Shown: in pieces, positions 44,313-52,568 of the stretch
Position numbering within the stretch: the stretch's first letter is position 1
Layout: every line of letters begins with the position of its first letter
Source: Flammeovirga yaeyamensis
GTDB taxonomy: Bacteria > Bacteroidota > Bacteroidia > Cytophagales > Flammeovirgaceae
Direction of reading: 5' to 3'
NCBI RefSeq assembly: GCF_018736045.1
Contig: NZ_CP076132.1
Span: forward strand, 4,449,501 to 4,513,500
DNA length: 64,000 nt
Position numbers and translations under genes: made by a program
The notes under the pieces: generated by a model
What the model saw: the letters and a program-made list of their open reading frames with translations, nothing else
Told to the model about the DNA's origin: nothing
The model's database searches: none

Positions 44313-46244
44313 ATGACCACTACATTGTTAAACCAACAGGTGATGACAGACAGAGAGTTCGAGCGTTTAGAAACGCTTACTTTCGAAACAAGTGCGAAAG
44401 CATCTATCGTTATCGCTAATGAAATCGCTGACCTTATTCGCGACAAAGCTTCTAAAGGTGAAAACGCTGTTTTAGGTTTAGCTACAGGTTCTTCTCCTCT
44501 TAAAGTATATGACGAACTTATTCGTCTTCATAAAGAAGAAGGCTTGTCGTTCAAAAATGTGATCACTTTCAACTTGGATGAGTACTATCCAATGCAACCT
44601 GATTCGATTCATTCTTATGTTCGTTTCATGAAAGAGAACCTTTTTGATCATGTAGATATCGAAGAGAAAAACATCCATATTCCTGACGGTACTTTGGCAA
44701 TGAAAGACGTTTACGCTTTCTGTCAAGATTACGAAGCTAAAATTGCTGCTGCAGGTGGTTTGGATATCCAAATCTTAGGTATTGGTCGTACAGGTCATAT
44801 CGGATTTAACGAGCCGGGTTCTACAGAAAATAGCCGTACTCGTATGGTGACACTTGCTGCAGTAACTCGTATCGATGCTGCTCCATCTTTCGGTGGTTTG
44901 GACAACGTTCCAAAACGTGCGATCACAATGGGTGTGAAGCCAATCATGCAAGCAGGTCGTATTATCATGATGGCTTGGGGTTCTGGTAAAGCACCAATCG
45001 TTCAAAAAATGGTAGAAGGCGACATCTCTATGCAAGTCCCTGCCACTTTCCTTCAAAAACACGATAATGTATCAGTATTCCTAGATGAGGGTGCTACTGA
45101 ATCATTAACTCGTGTGACTAACCCTTGGTTAGTTCGTGAAGTAGAATGGACACAAGCCATGATGAAAAAAGCCATCGTTTGGTTAGCATACAAAACAGGT
45201 AAGCCTGTATTGAAACTAACAAACAAAGATTACATCGAAAATGGTTTAGATAGCTTGTTATCAACTAAAGGTGCTGCTTACGATTTGAACATCGAAGTAT
45301 TCAACCTTTTACAACATACAATTACTGGATGGCCAGGTGGGAAGCCTTCAGCAGACGACACACAACGTCCTGAAAGAGCAGAACCAGCTAAGAAACGTGT
45401 AATTATCTTCTCTCCTCACCCAGACGACGATGTGATCTCTATGGGTGGTACTTTCCAACGTTTAGTGGATCAAGGACATGAAGTACACGTTGCTTACCAA
45501 ACATCTGGTAACATTGCCGTTTCTGATGATGATGCTCGTAGATATGCGACTTTCTCAAAATCATTGATGGCGAAATTTGGATTCGATACAGCAGAATCAA
45601 ATTCTAAGTTCAAAGAAATTACAGGTTTCCTTGATGCTAAAGAAGAAGGTGATATCGACTCATTGGCTGTTCGTCAGTTAAAAGGTCAGATCCGTAGAGA
45701 CGAGTCAATTGCTGCTTGTCGCTACACTGGAGTTCCTGAATCAAAAGTTCACTTCCTAGATCTTCCTTTCTACGAAACAGGTAAAGTTCGTAAGAATCCA
45801 GTAGGTCCTGCAGATATCGAAATCATCAAAAACTTGATCTCAGACATCAAGCCTCACCAAATCTATGCAGCAGGTGACTTAGCCGATCCACACGGTACTC
45901 ACCGCGTTTGTTTAGATGCCATCTTTGCTGCTCTTGAAGAGTTGAAAAACGAAGATTACATGAAAGATTGCTGGTGTTGGTTATACAGAGGTGCGTGGCA
46001 CGAGTGGCCAATCGACGAAATCGAAATGGCTGTACCAATGTCACCAGAGCAAGTGATGATCAAACGTAAAGCAATTTTCTTCCACGAGTCTCAAAAAGAC
46101 GGAGTGGTATTCCAAGGTACAGACGACCGTGAATTCTGGCAACGTGCAGAAGAGCGTAACTCTGATACAGCCAAGCTTTACAACCAACTTGGACTAGCAG
46201 AATATGAAGCAATGGAAGCGTTCGTTCGCTACCACTTCATCTAA
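44313..46244 (+). CDS. nagB: glucosamine-6-phosphate deaminase fused to PIG-L deacetylase
   Basis: 643 residues, far longer than the 260-residue NagB of most bacteria. Residues about 15-270: NagB domain with GLATGSSPLKVYDELI, FNLDEYYPM (catalytic Asp), and GRTGHIGFNEPGS; it turns GlcN-6-P into Fru-6-P and ammonia. After a linker (about 350-360), a PIG-L/LmbE domain begins at IFSPHPDDDVISMGGTF, with AGDLADPHGTHRVC. The PIG-L part could remove N-acetyl groups, so one chain might cover NagA-like and NagB steps (inference). Long NagB of this kind is known in Bacteroidota. Codon use is biased to expressed-gene codons. Confidence 0.9.
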   Translation: MTTTLLNQQVMTDREFERLETLTFETSAKASIVIANEIADLIRDKASKGENAVLGLATGSSPLKVYDELIRLHKEEGLSFKNVITFNLDEYYPMQPDSIHSYVRFMKENLFDHVDIEEKNIHIPDGTLAMKDVYAFCQDYEAKIAAAGGLDIQILGIGRTGHIGFNEPGSTENSRTRMVTLAAVTRIDAAPSFGGLDNVPKRAITMGVKPIMQAGRIIMMAWGSGKAPIVQKMVEGDISMQVPATFLQKHDNVSVFLDEGATESLTRVTNPWLVREVEWTQAMMKKAIVWLAYKTGKPVLKLTNKDYIENGLDSLLSTKGAAYDLNIEVFNLLQHTITGWPGGKPSADDTQRPERAEPAKKRVIIFSPHPDDDVISMGGTFQRLVDQGHEVHVAYQTSGNIAVSDDDARRYATFSKSLMAKFGFDTAESNSKFKEITGFLDAKEEGDIDSLAVRQLKGQIRRDESIAACRYTGVPESKVHFLDLPFYETGKVRKNPVGPADIEIIKNLISDIKPHQIYAAGDLADPHGTHRVCLDAIFAALEELKNEDYMKDCWCWLYRGAWHEWPIDEIEMAVPMSPEQVMIKRKAIFFHESQKDGVVFQGTDDREFWQRAEERNSDTAKLYNQLGLAEYEAMEAFVRYHFI

Positions 46245-46267
46245 GCCATATATAATTGAATTGATAA

Positions 46268-46300
46268 AAAGCTCTCGGGGAAACCTGAGGGCTTTTTTTG
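46268..46300 (+). terminator. terminator of nagB
   Basis: AAAGCTCTCGGG/CCTGAGGGCTTT, 12 pairs with G-T wobbles, followed by seven T. Confidence 0.9.
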
Positions 46301-46303
46301 TAT

Positions 46304-46547
46304 GGGAAATTAAAAATGAAAAGTTAAAAATGAAAAACGTGAGATGTTAAATAGGATGTGTAAATGGTTCGTAAAACCATTCCTTACTTCTTACTTCAAA
46401 CAACACATACCTAGCAATAAATTACTGGGCTTATGATACTCCATCTCCAAAAATACAATTTCCCTATTCCCTATTAGTTATTACTTAAATAAACGAGCGT
46501 CAATTCCGCAACTCCTCCCTCCTAATTCCTAACTCCTACCTATTTTT
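46304..46547 (-). repeat. dispersed repeat copy F, upstream of the NamZ-like gene
   Basis: Minus-strand copy lying between nagB and the DUF1343 gene. On the minus strand it starts with TAGGTAGGAGTTAGG, then AATTAGGAGGGAGG, core ATTGACGCTCGTT, AAGTAATAACTAATAGGG, hairpin CCCAG-N10-CTAGG (46410-46429), GAAGTAAGAAGTAAGG, and ends CACGTTTTTCATTTTTAAC and AATTTCCC, next to the nagB terminator. There is one TAGGTAG unit only. The rest of 46245-46588 is this element plus short flanks. Confidence 0.78.
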
Positions 46548-46588
46548 TCCCTATCTTCACTTAACGATTACTCATTTAAATATCCCTT

Positions 46589-47827
46589 ATGCTAAATAAA
46601 TATTTTTACATTACTCTATTTCTGTTTTTTACACTTAACATTCAAGCACAAACCCCATATGTAAAAGTGGGGATCGAAGTGCTGAAAGATCAAAATTTTA
46701 AAGCTTTAGAAGGCAAACGAGTTGGATTGGTTACTAACCCTACCGGTATCGATATAAATTTCACTTCTACAATTGATATTTTACATCAAGCAGCAAATGT
46801 AAACTTAACTGCTCTTTATGGTCCTGAACATGGAGCAAGAGGTGATACAGATGCGGGTGCTCACGTAGATAGTTATCTTGATAAAACCACAGGTTTAAAT
46901 GTATTCTCTTTGTATGGAAAAACTCGAAAACCAACTCCTAAAATGCTCGAAAATGTAGATGTAATTGTCTATGATATTCAAGATATTGGTGTTCGATCTT
47001 ATACCTTCATTAGTACATTAGGGCTAGTAATGGAAGCTGCAGCTGAAAATGGTAAAGAGGTGATTGTTTTAGATCGTCCCAATCCATTAGGTGGTAAAAA
47101 AGTGGAAGGTAATATTGTAATGGAAGGATACTTCTCTTTTGTGAGTCAATTTCCAATTCCTTACATCTATGGACTTACCGTTGGAGAATTGGCCTACATG
47201 ATGAATCATGAAGGATGGCTCAAAGGAGGTAAAAAATGTAAACTCAAAGTCATTCCAATGAAAGGTTGGAAACGTTCTATGAGATTCCAAGATACTGGTC
47301 GTGCTTGGGTACCGTCTTCTCCTCATATTCCAAATGTTCAAACGGCCGAACTTTACCCTGCCACAGGTATAATTGGAGAACTTGAAGCTAGTTTTATCGG
47401 AATCGGTTACACCCTTCCTTTTGGTGTATTTGCCTCTGAATGGATCAATGGATTGAAATATGCAGAAGCTTTAAATGCTTTACATCTTGATGGTGTACAT
47501 TTTAGACAAATAACGTTTACCCCTTATTATAAAGACAAAAAAGGCAAGAAGCTTTATGGTGTTCAGGTATATATTACCGATTATGATAAAGTGAGATTAT
47601 CTGAAATTCAATTTCATGCCTTAGCCGTATTGAAAGACCTCTATCCGGATAAAGATCTATTTGCTGGTAAAGAAAATCGATTCAATATGTTTGATAAAGT
47701 TTGTGGAACCGACCTTATCCGCACTAATTTCACTAAAAACTATCTTTTTGATGATGTAAAACCCTATTGGAGAAAAGATGAAGAGGCTTTTAGGAAGAAG
47801 TCGGCGGTGTATATGATGTATAGGTAG
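46589..47827 (+). CDS. NamZ-like DUF1343 exo-N-acetylmuramidase
   Basis: 412 residues. Signal peptide to about residue 20 (FTLNIQAQ). The DUF1343 hallmarks are GLVTNPTGID, ALYGPEHGARGDTDAG, DVIVYDIQDIGVRSYTF, DRPNPLGG and TAELYPATGIIGELEA. Studied members (NamZ) cleave terminal N-acetylmuramic acid from muropeptides in the periplasm. Downstream of nagB in the same direction, which fits amino-sugar recovery. Flanked by repeat copies F and G; its TAG stop is the start of G. Confidence 0.88.
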   Translation: MLNKYFYITLFLFFTLNIQAQTPYVKVGIEVLKDQNFKALEGKRVGLVTNPTGIDINFTSTIDILHQAANVNLTALYGPEHGARGDTDAGAHVDSYLDKTTGLNVFSLYGKTRKPTPKMLENVDVIVYDIQDIGVRSYTFISTLGLVMEAAAENGKEVIVLDRPNPLGGKKVEGNIVMEGYFSFVSQFPIPYIYGLTVGELAYMMNHEGWLKGGKKCKLKVIPMKGWKRSMRFQDTGRAWVPSSPHIPNVQTAELYPATGIIGELEASFIGIGYTLPFGVFASEWINGLKYAEALNALHLDGVHFRQITFTPYYKDKKGKKLYGVQVYITDYDKVRLSEIQFHALAVLKDLYPDKDLFAGKENRFNMFDKVCGTDLIRTNFTKNYLFDDVKPYWRKDEEAFRKKSAVYMMYR

Positions 47828-48035
47828 GTAGCAGGTAGCAGGTAGCAGGTAGCAGGTAGCAAAATTTACGCTCGGTTTTAATTAGGAATTAGGAGTTTCT
47901 AATCTAACGCTCGTTTTAACTAAGAAGTAAGGAACTAAGAAACTAAGGGTTGATTTCGTTCTATGTAGGTACATATCAAAAGCCCCGTAATTTATTGCGG
48001 GGGATTGGTGTTAAAGTAAGAGGTAAATTCACTAA
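47825..48035 (+). repeat. dispersed repeat copy G, starting on the DUF1343 stop codon
   Basis: TAG stop, then five GGTAGCA units (47827-47861), AATTTACGCTCGGTTTT, AATTAGGAATTAGGAG, core ATCTAACGCTCGTTTT near 47900, and a perfect hairpin CCCCG-N10-CGGGG (47983-48002), then TTAAAGTAAGAGG. The right-hand CACGTTTTTC module is missing. The remaining bases to 48335 hold two terminators. Confidence 0.8.
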
Positions 48036-48168
48036 AAATTTATCTCGATGTGACTTTAGATTCTTATATGTATCAGTTGAATTTTAACCTTCAACTATTC
48101 ATTAGATAAATCAGAAATATGTCTGAAATTATACTTTAGTAGATTTTTGACACAACTATATTCAGTAA

Positions 48169-48213
48169 AAAACCCTCAAAATTAAAGAAAAGTATAATTT
48201 TGAGGGTTTTTCT
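48169..48213 (+). terminator. bidirectional terminator after the DUF1343 gene
   Basis: AAAACCCTCAAAATTA/TAATTTTGAGGGTTTT, a perfect 16-base stem, with T-runs on both sides. Confidence 0.85.
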
Positions 48214-48233
48214 ATCATATTATCAATTTTCAT

Positions 48234-48277
48234 CAATAAAAAAGTTGAGAAATTAACTTAAAGGTAAATTTCTCAAC
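48234..48277 (-). terminator. terminator of the nitroreductase gene
   Basis: GTTGAGAAATT/AATTTCTCAAC (48244-48277), then TTTTTTATTG on the minus strand. Confidence 0.85.
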
Positions 48278-48296
48278 TCAGTATATTTTCAGAGCA

Positions 48297-48330
48297 AATC
48301 GCTTTTCACTTTTCACTCTTCACTCTTCAC
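48297..48330 (-). repeat. short GTGAAGA repeat after the nitroreductase stop
   Basis: Minus strand: AGTGAAGAGTGAAGAGTGAA followed by AAGTGAAAAG, a degenerate 7-base repeat starting 5 bases after the TAA. Another case of a simple repeat placed directly after a stop codon. Confidence 0.6.
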
Positions 48331-48335
48331 TTATA

Positions 48336-48995
48336 TTAGTACCACTGACTAATTTGGCGAAGTGATTTTCTTTCGATATTAGGCACTAAGGCATCTTTCT
48401 CTGGGTATCCAACAGGGATCAATAAGAAAGGTCGCTCATTGGCTGGTCTTTCTAATTCTTTGGCAAGAAAGTTCATTGGCGAAGGTGTGTGAGTTAATGC
48501 TACTAACCCTGCCTCATGTATTGCATGAAGCAAGAAACCGCAAGCTAAACCTACCGATTCATTCACGTAGTAGTTGTTGTGTCTCACCCCCATTTCATCT
48601 ATTTCGTAGACCTGTTTAAAGACCACAATTAACCAAGGAGCTTTTTCTAGAAATGGTTTATTCCAATCTGTGCCAAAAGGCTTCAAATCTTCCAACCACT
48701 CTTCAGACATACGTCCGTGATAGCCTTCATATTCTTCTTTTTCTGCTGCTACACGTATTTTCTTTTTCATTTCAGGATTGGAAACAGCACAAAACATCCA
48801 TGGCTGCTTATTTGCTCCTGATGGAGCTGCACCTGCTGCCTGAATAATATTTTCTATTACTTCTCTTGGAACTTCTTTATCTGAAAATTCTCTTAATGAT
48901 CTTCTATGAGAAATTTTCTCCAAATATTCTTGTGTCACTTTAAGCATTTCTGCTTCTGAAAGTTCCTTGTGTTTATATGGTATGAATTCTTCCAC
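48336..48995 (-). CDS. nitroreductase-family flavoprotein
   Basis: 219 residues. FMN-binding motifs: RRSLREFSDKEVPREVIENI, AAGAAPSGANKQPWMFC, NESVGLACGFLLHAIHEAGL and PVGYPEKDALVPNIERKSL. The position of the catalytic pocket does not tell the substrate. Iodotyrosine-deiodinase-type members share GAAPSGANKQPW; that assignment is possible but not secure. Confidence 0.85.
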   Translation of the reverse strand: MEEFIPYKHKELSEAEMLKVTQEYLEKISHRRSLREFSDKEVPREVIENIIQAAGAAPSGANKQPWMFCAVSNPEMKKKIRVAAEKEEYEGYHGRMSEEWLEDLKPFGTDWNKPFLEKAPWLIVVFKQVYEIDEMGVRHNNYYVNESVGLACGFLLHAIHEAGLVALTHTPSPMNFLAKELERPANERPFLLIPVGYPEKDALVPNIERKSLRQISQWY

Positions 48996-49043
48996 TTAGT
49001 ATTTATTGATAGTAAAACAGTGATCAGTGTAAAAGTACGTAAT

Positions 49044-49811
49044 TTATAATATAAAATTCAAAACAGCCTCTAATAGTTCCTGAGGCTTCTGTGCATGTAC
49101 CCAATGTCCGGCATCAGCAATCATTTCTATTTGTACGGAAGCAAATTTTTCATCTATTTCTGACATATCAAAAGATTGAATATAATTAGAGTCCGTTCCT
49201 CCTATAAATAAGGTAGGTACTTCAATAAGGTATTTACTATCCAATGCTTTACCTACTTCTTCGATCTTTTCAGTTAAAACAGGTAAATTCATTCTCCAAG
49301 CAAAACCACCTTCTTTCTTTCTATAGATATTTTTAAGTAAAAATGATCTTTCACCTAAATTCGGAATGTATTCGGCTAAAATTTTATCTGCTTCACCTCT
49401 AGATTTTAAAGTATCTATTGGCATGGCATTTAATCCCTCTAAGATGGTTTGATGATGCACCGGGTAATGTCTTGGAGCAATATCAACTACTACCATACGA
49501 CTCGGCACTTCTGGAAAGTTTGCAGCGAATTGCATCACTGTTTTTCCTCCCATAGAATGTCCTAAAAGAACAGGTTTTATTAATTCATGCTGATCAATAA
49601 AATCTTTAAGGTCTTGAGCTAAAATTTCATAGGAAAATTCATCGCTTTGAGGAGACTGACCATGATTTCTTTGATCGACTAAAAATACATGAAACTTTTC
49701 CGCAAATTTCTTCCCTAATGTCATCCAGTTATCACATTGTCCGAACAAACCATGAAGTATAATCAGTGGTGTATTTCCTTTTTCTCCTAGTTCTCTATAA
49801 AACAAATTCAT
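49044..49811 (-). CDS. alpha/beta-fold hydrolase, YbfF-like esterase
   Basis: 255 residues. HGLFGQCDNWMTL (oxyanion), VDQRNHGQSP, nucleophile Ser86 in GHSMGG, ending with IADAGHWVHAQKP (His). The strongest resemblance is to short-chain acyl esterases of the YbfF type. No natural substrate can be read. Divergent from the lipoprotein gene at 49931. Confidence 0.87.
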   Translation of the reverse strand: MNLFYRELGEKGNTPLIILHGLFGQCDNWMTLGKKFAEKFHVFLVDQRNHGQSPQSDEFSYEILAQDLKDFIDQHELIKPVLLGHSMGGKTVMQFAANFPEVPSRMVVVDIAPRHYPVHHQTILEGLNAMPIDTLKSRGEADKILAEYIPNLGERSFLLKNIYRKKEGGFAWRMNLPVLTEKIEEVGKALDSKYLIEVPTLFIGGTDSNYIQSFDMSEIDEKFASVQIEMIADAGHWVHAQKPQELLEAVLNFIL

Positions 49812-49862
49812 CTATGAAATAATTTTTATTGTATATCTAATCAAAAAATAAGCTATATAACT

Positions 49863-49894
49863 ACACTTTGATAAGTGTACTTTATTAGTTTTGA
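49863..49894. promoter_or_regulatory. palindrome and -7 box between divergent genes
   Basis: A 7-4-7 inverted repeat TACACTT-TGAT-AAGTGTA (49863-49880), followed at 49887-49894 by the plus-strand -7 match TAGTTTTG. It is placed so that a bound regulator could affect both the esterase and the lipoprotein gene. Confidence 0.4.
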
Positions 49895-49930
49895 AGTGCA
49901 ATTTATAAAATCATCTTTTGAAAACTCAAA

Positions 49931-50428
49931 ATGCATAGAATCACATTAAAAATTCTTTCGACTTTCGTACTCTTTTTTAGTATCACTGCTTGTGGTTTTA
50001 AAACTTCAGATAAAATCAATGCCCCTGAAGTGAACAAACAGATTAAGGAGAGAAAAATCAAAAGGTTTAAAGAAAACGAAATTGCTGATCAAGCATTCAG
50101 AATCGGCTCTCAATTATCCGATTCTATATTCTCTATTAATTGTGGAACGCTTCCGGTTGAATTATTAAAAATTGATCAGAAGGAGTTTATTAACAAAGTA
50201 TGGGTAGATTGTTCAACACCAAAAGAAGATATTCCAAAGCAAGTTTGGGAAGCTTACGCATACAGTAAAAATCAAAAATTAGAGCTGAAAGACAATATCC
50301 AAAGAATAAAAGATGATAATGAAAGAGTAACTGCTTATTTATTTTCATCGCCAAAAATTGTTAACGATTCTCTAAAAGTCCTTCAAATCGAACTGAATCA
50401 CAAAGCGTTGGTACTTTCGCTTTATTAA
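49931..50428 (+). CDS. lipoprotein of unknown function
   Basis: 165 residues. Lipobox SITAC with Cys21. The mature part is charged and helical: KQIKERKIKRFKENEIADQ, then a lone Cys in INCGTLPVEL and another in WVDCSTPKED. No family recognised. Its stop lies 52 bases before pth, with a -7 box between, so it is probably a separate transcript. Confidence 0.65.
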   Translation: MHRITLKILSTFVLFFSITACGFKTSDKINAPEVNKQIKERKIKRFKENEIADQAFRIGSQLSDSIFSINCGTLPVELLKIDQKEFINKVWVDCSTPKEDIPKQVWEAYAYSKNQKLELKDNIQRIKDDNERVTAYLFSSPKIVNDSLKVLQIELNHKALVLSLY

Positions 50429-50443
50429 AAGTGATCAAAAAAC

Positions 50444-50451
50444 TATCTTTG
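50444..50451 (+). promoter_or_regulatory. -7 box upstream of pth
   Basis: TATCTTTG, a perfect TAnnTTTG, 29 bases before the pth ATG. No good -33 TTG. Confidence 0.38.
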
Positions 50452-50480
50452 CGAATCAAAATCAGAAAATAATTTTTACA

Positions 50481-51041
50481 ATGAAATATTTAATCGTCGG
50501 TTTAGGCAATATCGGTCCAGAATACGAAAAAACGCGTCATAATATTGGCTTTATGGTGGCAGATGCTATCGCAAAAAAACATGATGCTAAATTCGAGATG
50601 GATCGCTTGGCTTATGTGGCAGATTTTAAACATAAAGGAAGAAGCATTACTGTAATTAAACCAACCACTTTTATGAACCTTAGTGGTAAAGCAGTAAAGT
50701 ATTGGGCAAATCAATTGAAAATCCAAAAGGAAAATATTTTGGTTATTGTTGATGACTTAGCCCTTCCTTACACTACCTTAAGAATGAGAGGTAAAGGTGG
50801 TGCTGCAGGTCACAATGGCTTAAAAGATATTGAGGCCCAATTACAGTCGGCGGCTTATCCAAGATTACGTTTTGGTATTGGTGATAACTATTCCAAAGGA
50901 AAACAAATCGATTTTGTTTTGGGAGAATTTACTGAAGACGAAAAAATAGATTTAGATACATTAATCGATACATCTGTTCAAATGTGCGAATCGTTTTGCA
51001 GCATAGGTTTATCAAGAACAATGAATCAATTCAATAAATAA
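50481..51041 (+). CDS. pth: peptidyl-tRNA hydrolase
   Basis: 186 residues. MKYLIVGLGNIGPEYEKTRH carries Asn10 and catalytic His20; TFMNLSGKAV, VIVDDLALPYTTLRMRGKGG and AAGHNGLKDIE follow. Releases tRNA from aborted peptidyl-tRNA. The SPFH gene starts 4 bases after its stop and rimM follows, forming a translation-linked operon. Confidence 0.96.
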   Translation: MKYLIVGLGNIGPEYEKTRHNIGFMVADAIAKKHDAKFEMDRLAYVADFKHKGRSITVIKPTTFMNLSGKAVKYWANQLKIQKENILVIVDDLALPYTTLRMRGKGGAAGHNGLKDIEAQLQSAAYPRLRFGIGDNYSKGKQIDFVLGEFTEDEKIDLDTLIDTSVQMCESFCSIGLSRTMNQFNK

Positions 51042-51044
51042 TCC

Positions 51045-51785
51045 ATGACAGACAAATTATTAAAAGGATTCTCGGGGTATTTTATGATCATCCTACAGAC
51101 AATTCTATTTGGAGTTGCCGGATATGTGTTATCATTACCCAACCTTGGTGCAGTGAGTATGCTTATTCTCTTTGTAGACCTTGTCTTGTTAAGAGGTTAC
51201 TTTACTGTGGCTAATGGAGAGGCTGCCTTAATTAATTTATTAGGAAAATATAAAGGTACCATCAATGTTGCTGGTTTTTATTGGTCTCATCCATTTAGAA
51301 AGATCATTAAGACGAGCCTCAAAGATAACGTACAACATATTGGGCCATGGGAATCTTTTGCTAAAGATGGTGTTGCTTTAGAACTTAACGTGGAATGTCG
51401 TTGGCAAATCAAAGATGCGGCTAAGGTACACTTTGGAATGTCTGATGTTCAAGAAACAGTCAATTCCATCACAAAAGAAAAAGCCCAAACTTTAGTAGAG
51501 ATGTATCCGTTTGATAATGCTAATGGCGTTTCTTTACGATTACACTCTAATGAAATTAACAGTGCTTTGATGACTTCATTAAAAGTACAATTAGCCGAGT
51601 TCGGTATTTTACTTCAAGGCGTACGCTTTAATAGTATCAGAATGATCAATAGAAAAAGATCTACTCAGGATGCTATGGTTTTAGCTAAAAAAATGGTCGA
51701 AGAAGTACATGAGATCGAACAATTATCCGATCATCAAAAATCGGATATGCAATTGCAATTGTTGTCTATTTTGATGACAGAATAA
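51045..51785 (+). CDS. SPFH-domain membrane protein
   Basis: 246 residues. Two N-terminal helices (IILQTILFGVAGYVLSLPN and SMLILFVDLVLLRGYF), then a band-7 domain: VANGEAALINLLGKYKGTI, PFRKIIKTSLKDN, VELNVECRWQ-like ALELNVECRWQIKDAAKVHF, and EFGILLQGVRFNSIRM. Short compared with flotillins, and with no C-terminal coiled coil of note. Possible membrane scaffold. It is placed between pth and rimM, with tight spacing. Confidence 0.8.
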   Translation: MTDKLLKGFSGYFMIILQTILFGVAGYVLSLPNLGAVSMLILFVDLVLLRGYFTVANGEAALINLLGKYKGTINVAGFYWSHPFRKIIKTSLKDNVQHIGPWESFAKDGVALELNVECRWQIKDAAKVHFGMSDVQETVNSITKEKAQTLVEMYPFDNANGVSLRLHSNEINSALMTSLKVQLAEFGILLQGVRFNSIRMINRKRSTQDAMVLAKKMVEEVHEIEQLSDHQKSDMQLQLLSILMTE

Positions 51786-51812
51786 ATTAGAAAAAAGTAA
51801 ATCAAAAATATT

Positions 51813-52340
51813 ATGCTTAAAGAAGAGTGTTTTGAGTTTGGTAAGATTACTAAAACTCATGGTTTAAATGGAGAAGTATTGATCTTTGGTGATGTGGATG
51901 ATTTAACTCAATACGAAGGGTTAGACGCTGTATTTATAGAAAGAAGAGGAAATCTAGTTCCTTACTTTTTAGAATACCTTTCGATGCATAACAATAGATT
52001 TATTGCCAAATTCGAAGATATAGAAACTCTTGAAGATGCTGAAGCATTAAAAGATGCTCAATTGTATCTTCCGTTAGCTGCTCTACCTGAATTAGAAGAA
52101 GGTAAGTTCTACTACCACGATGTAGTTGACTTTACTATCGTTGATAACAATCTAGGTGAACTTGGTCAGATCAAAAAGATCTACACCAATTCTGCACAAG
52201 ATTTAATTGAAATGCATTACAAAGGGAAAGAAGTTCTTATCCCTATTAGTGATGATATTGTGATTAAAGCTGATATGGAAAAGAAACAATTGATCACCAA
52301 TTTACCTGATGGTTTAATTGATATATACATGGAAGAATAA
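51813..52340 (+). CDS. rimM: 16S rRNA processing protein RimM
   Basis: 175 residues. FGKITKTHGLNGEVLIFGD, then ETLEDAEALKDAQLYLP and a PRC-barrel half: EGKFYYHDVVDFTIVD, LGQIKKIY, KEVLIPISDDIV. Needed for 30S head maturation. Usually beside trmD or rpsP; here it lies 11 kb from trmD. Confidence 0.95.
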   Translation: MLKEECFEFGKITKTHGLNGEVLIFGDVDDLTQYEGLDAVFIERRGNLVPYFLEYLSMHNNRFIAKFEDIETLEDAEALKDAQLYLPLAALPELEEGKFYYHDVVDFTIVDNNLGELGQIKKIYTNSAQDLIEMHYKGKEVLIPISDDIVIKADMEKKQLITNLPDGLIDIYMEE

Positions 52341-52378
52341 ATTGTTTAACATCTAATTTAAATCAATTTAACTTTTAA

Positions 52379-52424
52379 AAAAGGCTTTTACGTTTTTGTA
52401 ACAATACGTAAAAGTCTTTTTTGT
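52379..52424 (+). terminator. terminator of the pth-SPFH-rimM operon
   Basis: AAAAGGCTTTTACGT/ACGTAAAAGTCTTTT with one mismatch and a 12-base loop, then TTTTTTG. Confidence 0.88.
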
Positions 52425-52496
52425 TTTTACAGTATAATAGATGTTTATGTTATCAATCGTTTAATCTAAAGCTTATCTATTTAATTATCACTCACG

Positions 52497-52504
52497 TACA
52501 TTTG
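52497..52504 (+). promoter_or_regulatory. -7 box of secreted paralog 1
   Basis: TACATTTG, about 65 bases before the GTG start. The stretch 52436-52478 (TAATAGATGTTTATGTTATC and following) recurs upstream of the second paralog. Confidence 0.4.
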
Positions 52505-52568
52505 TTAATACACAAACATTCTATTTCTTAATAAGGAATAAAGTTTTATTTATCTTAAACTAATTTAC

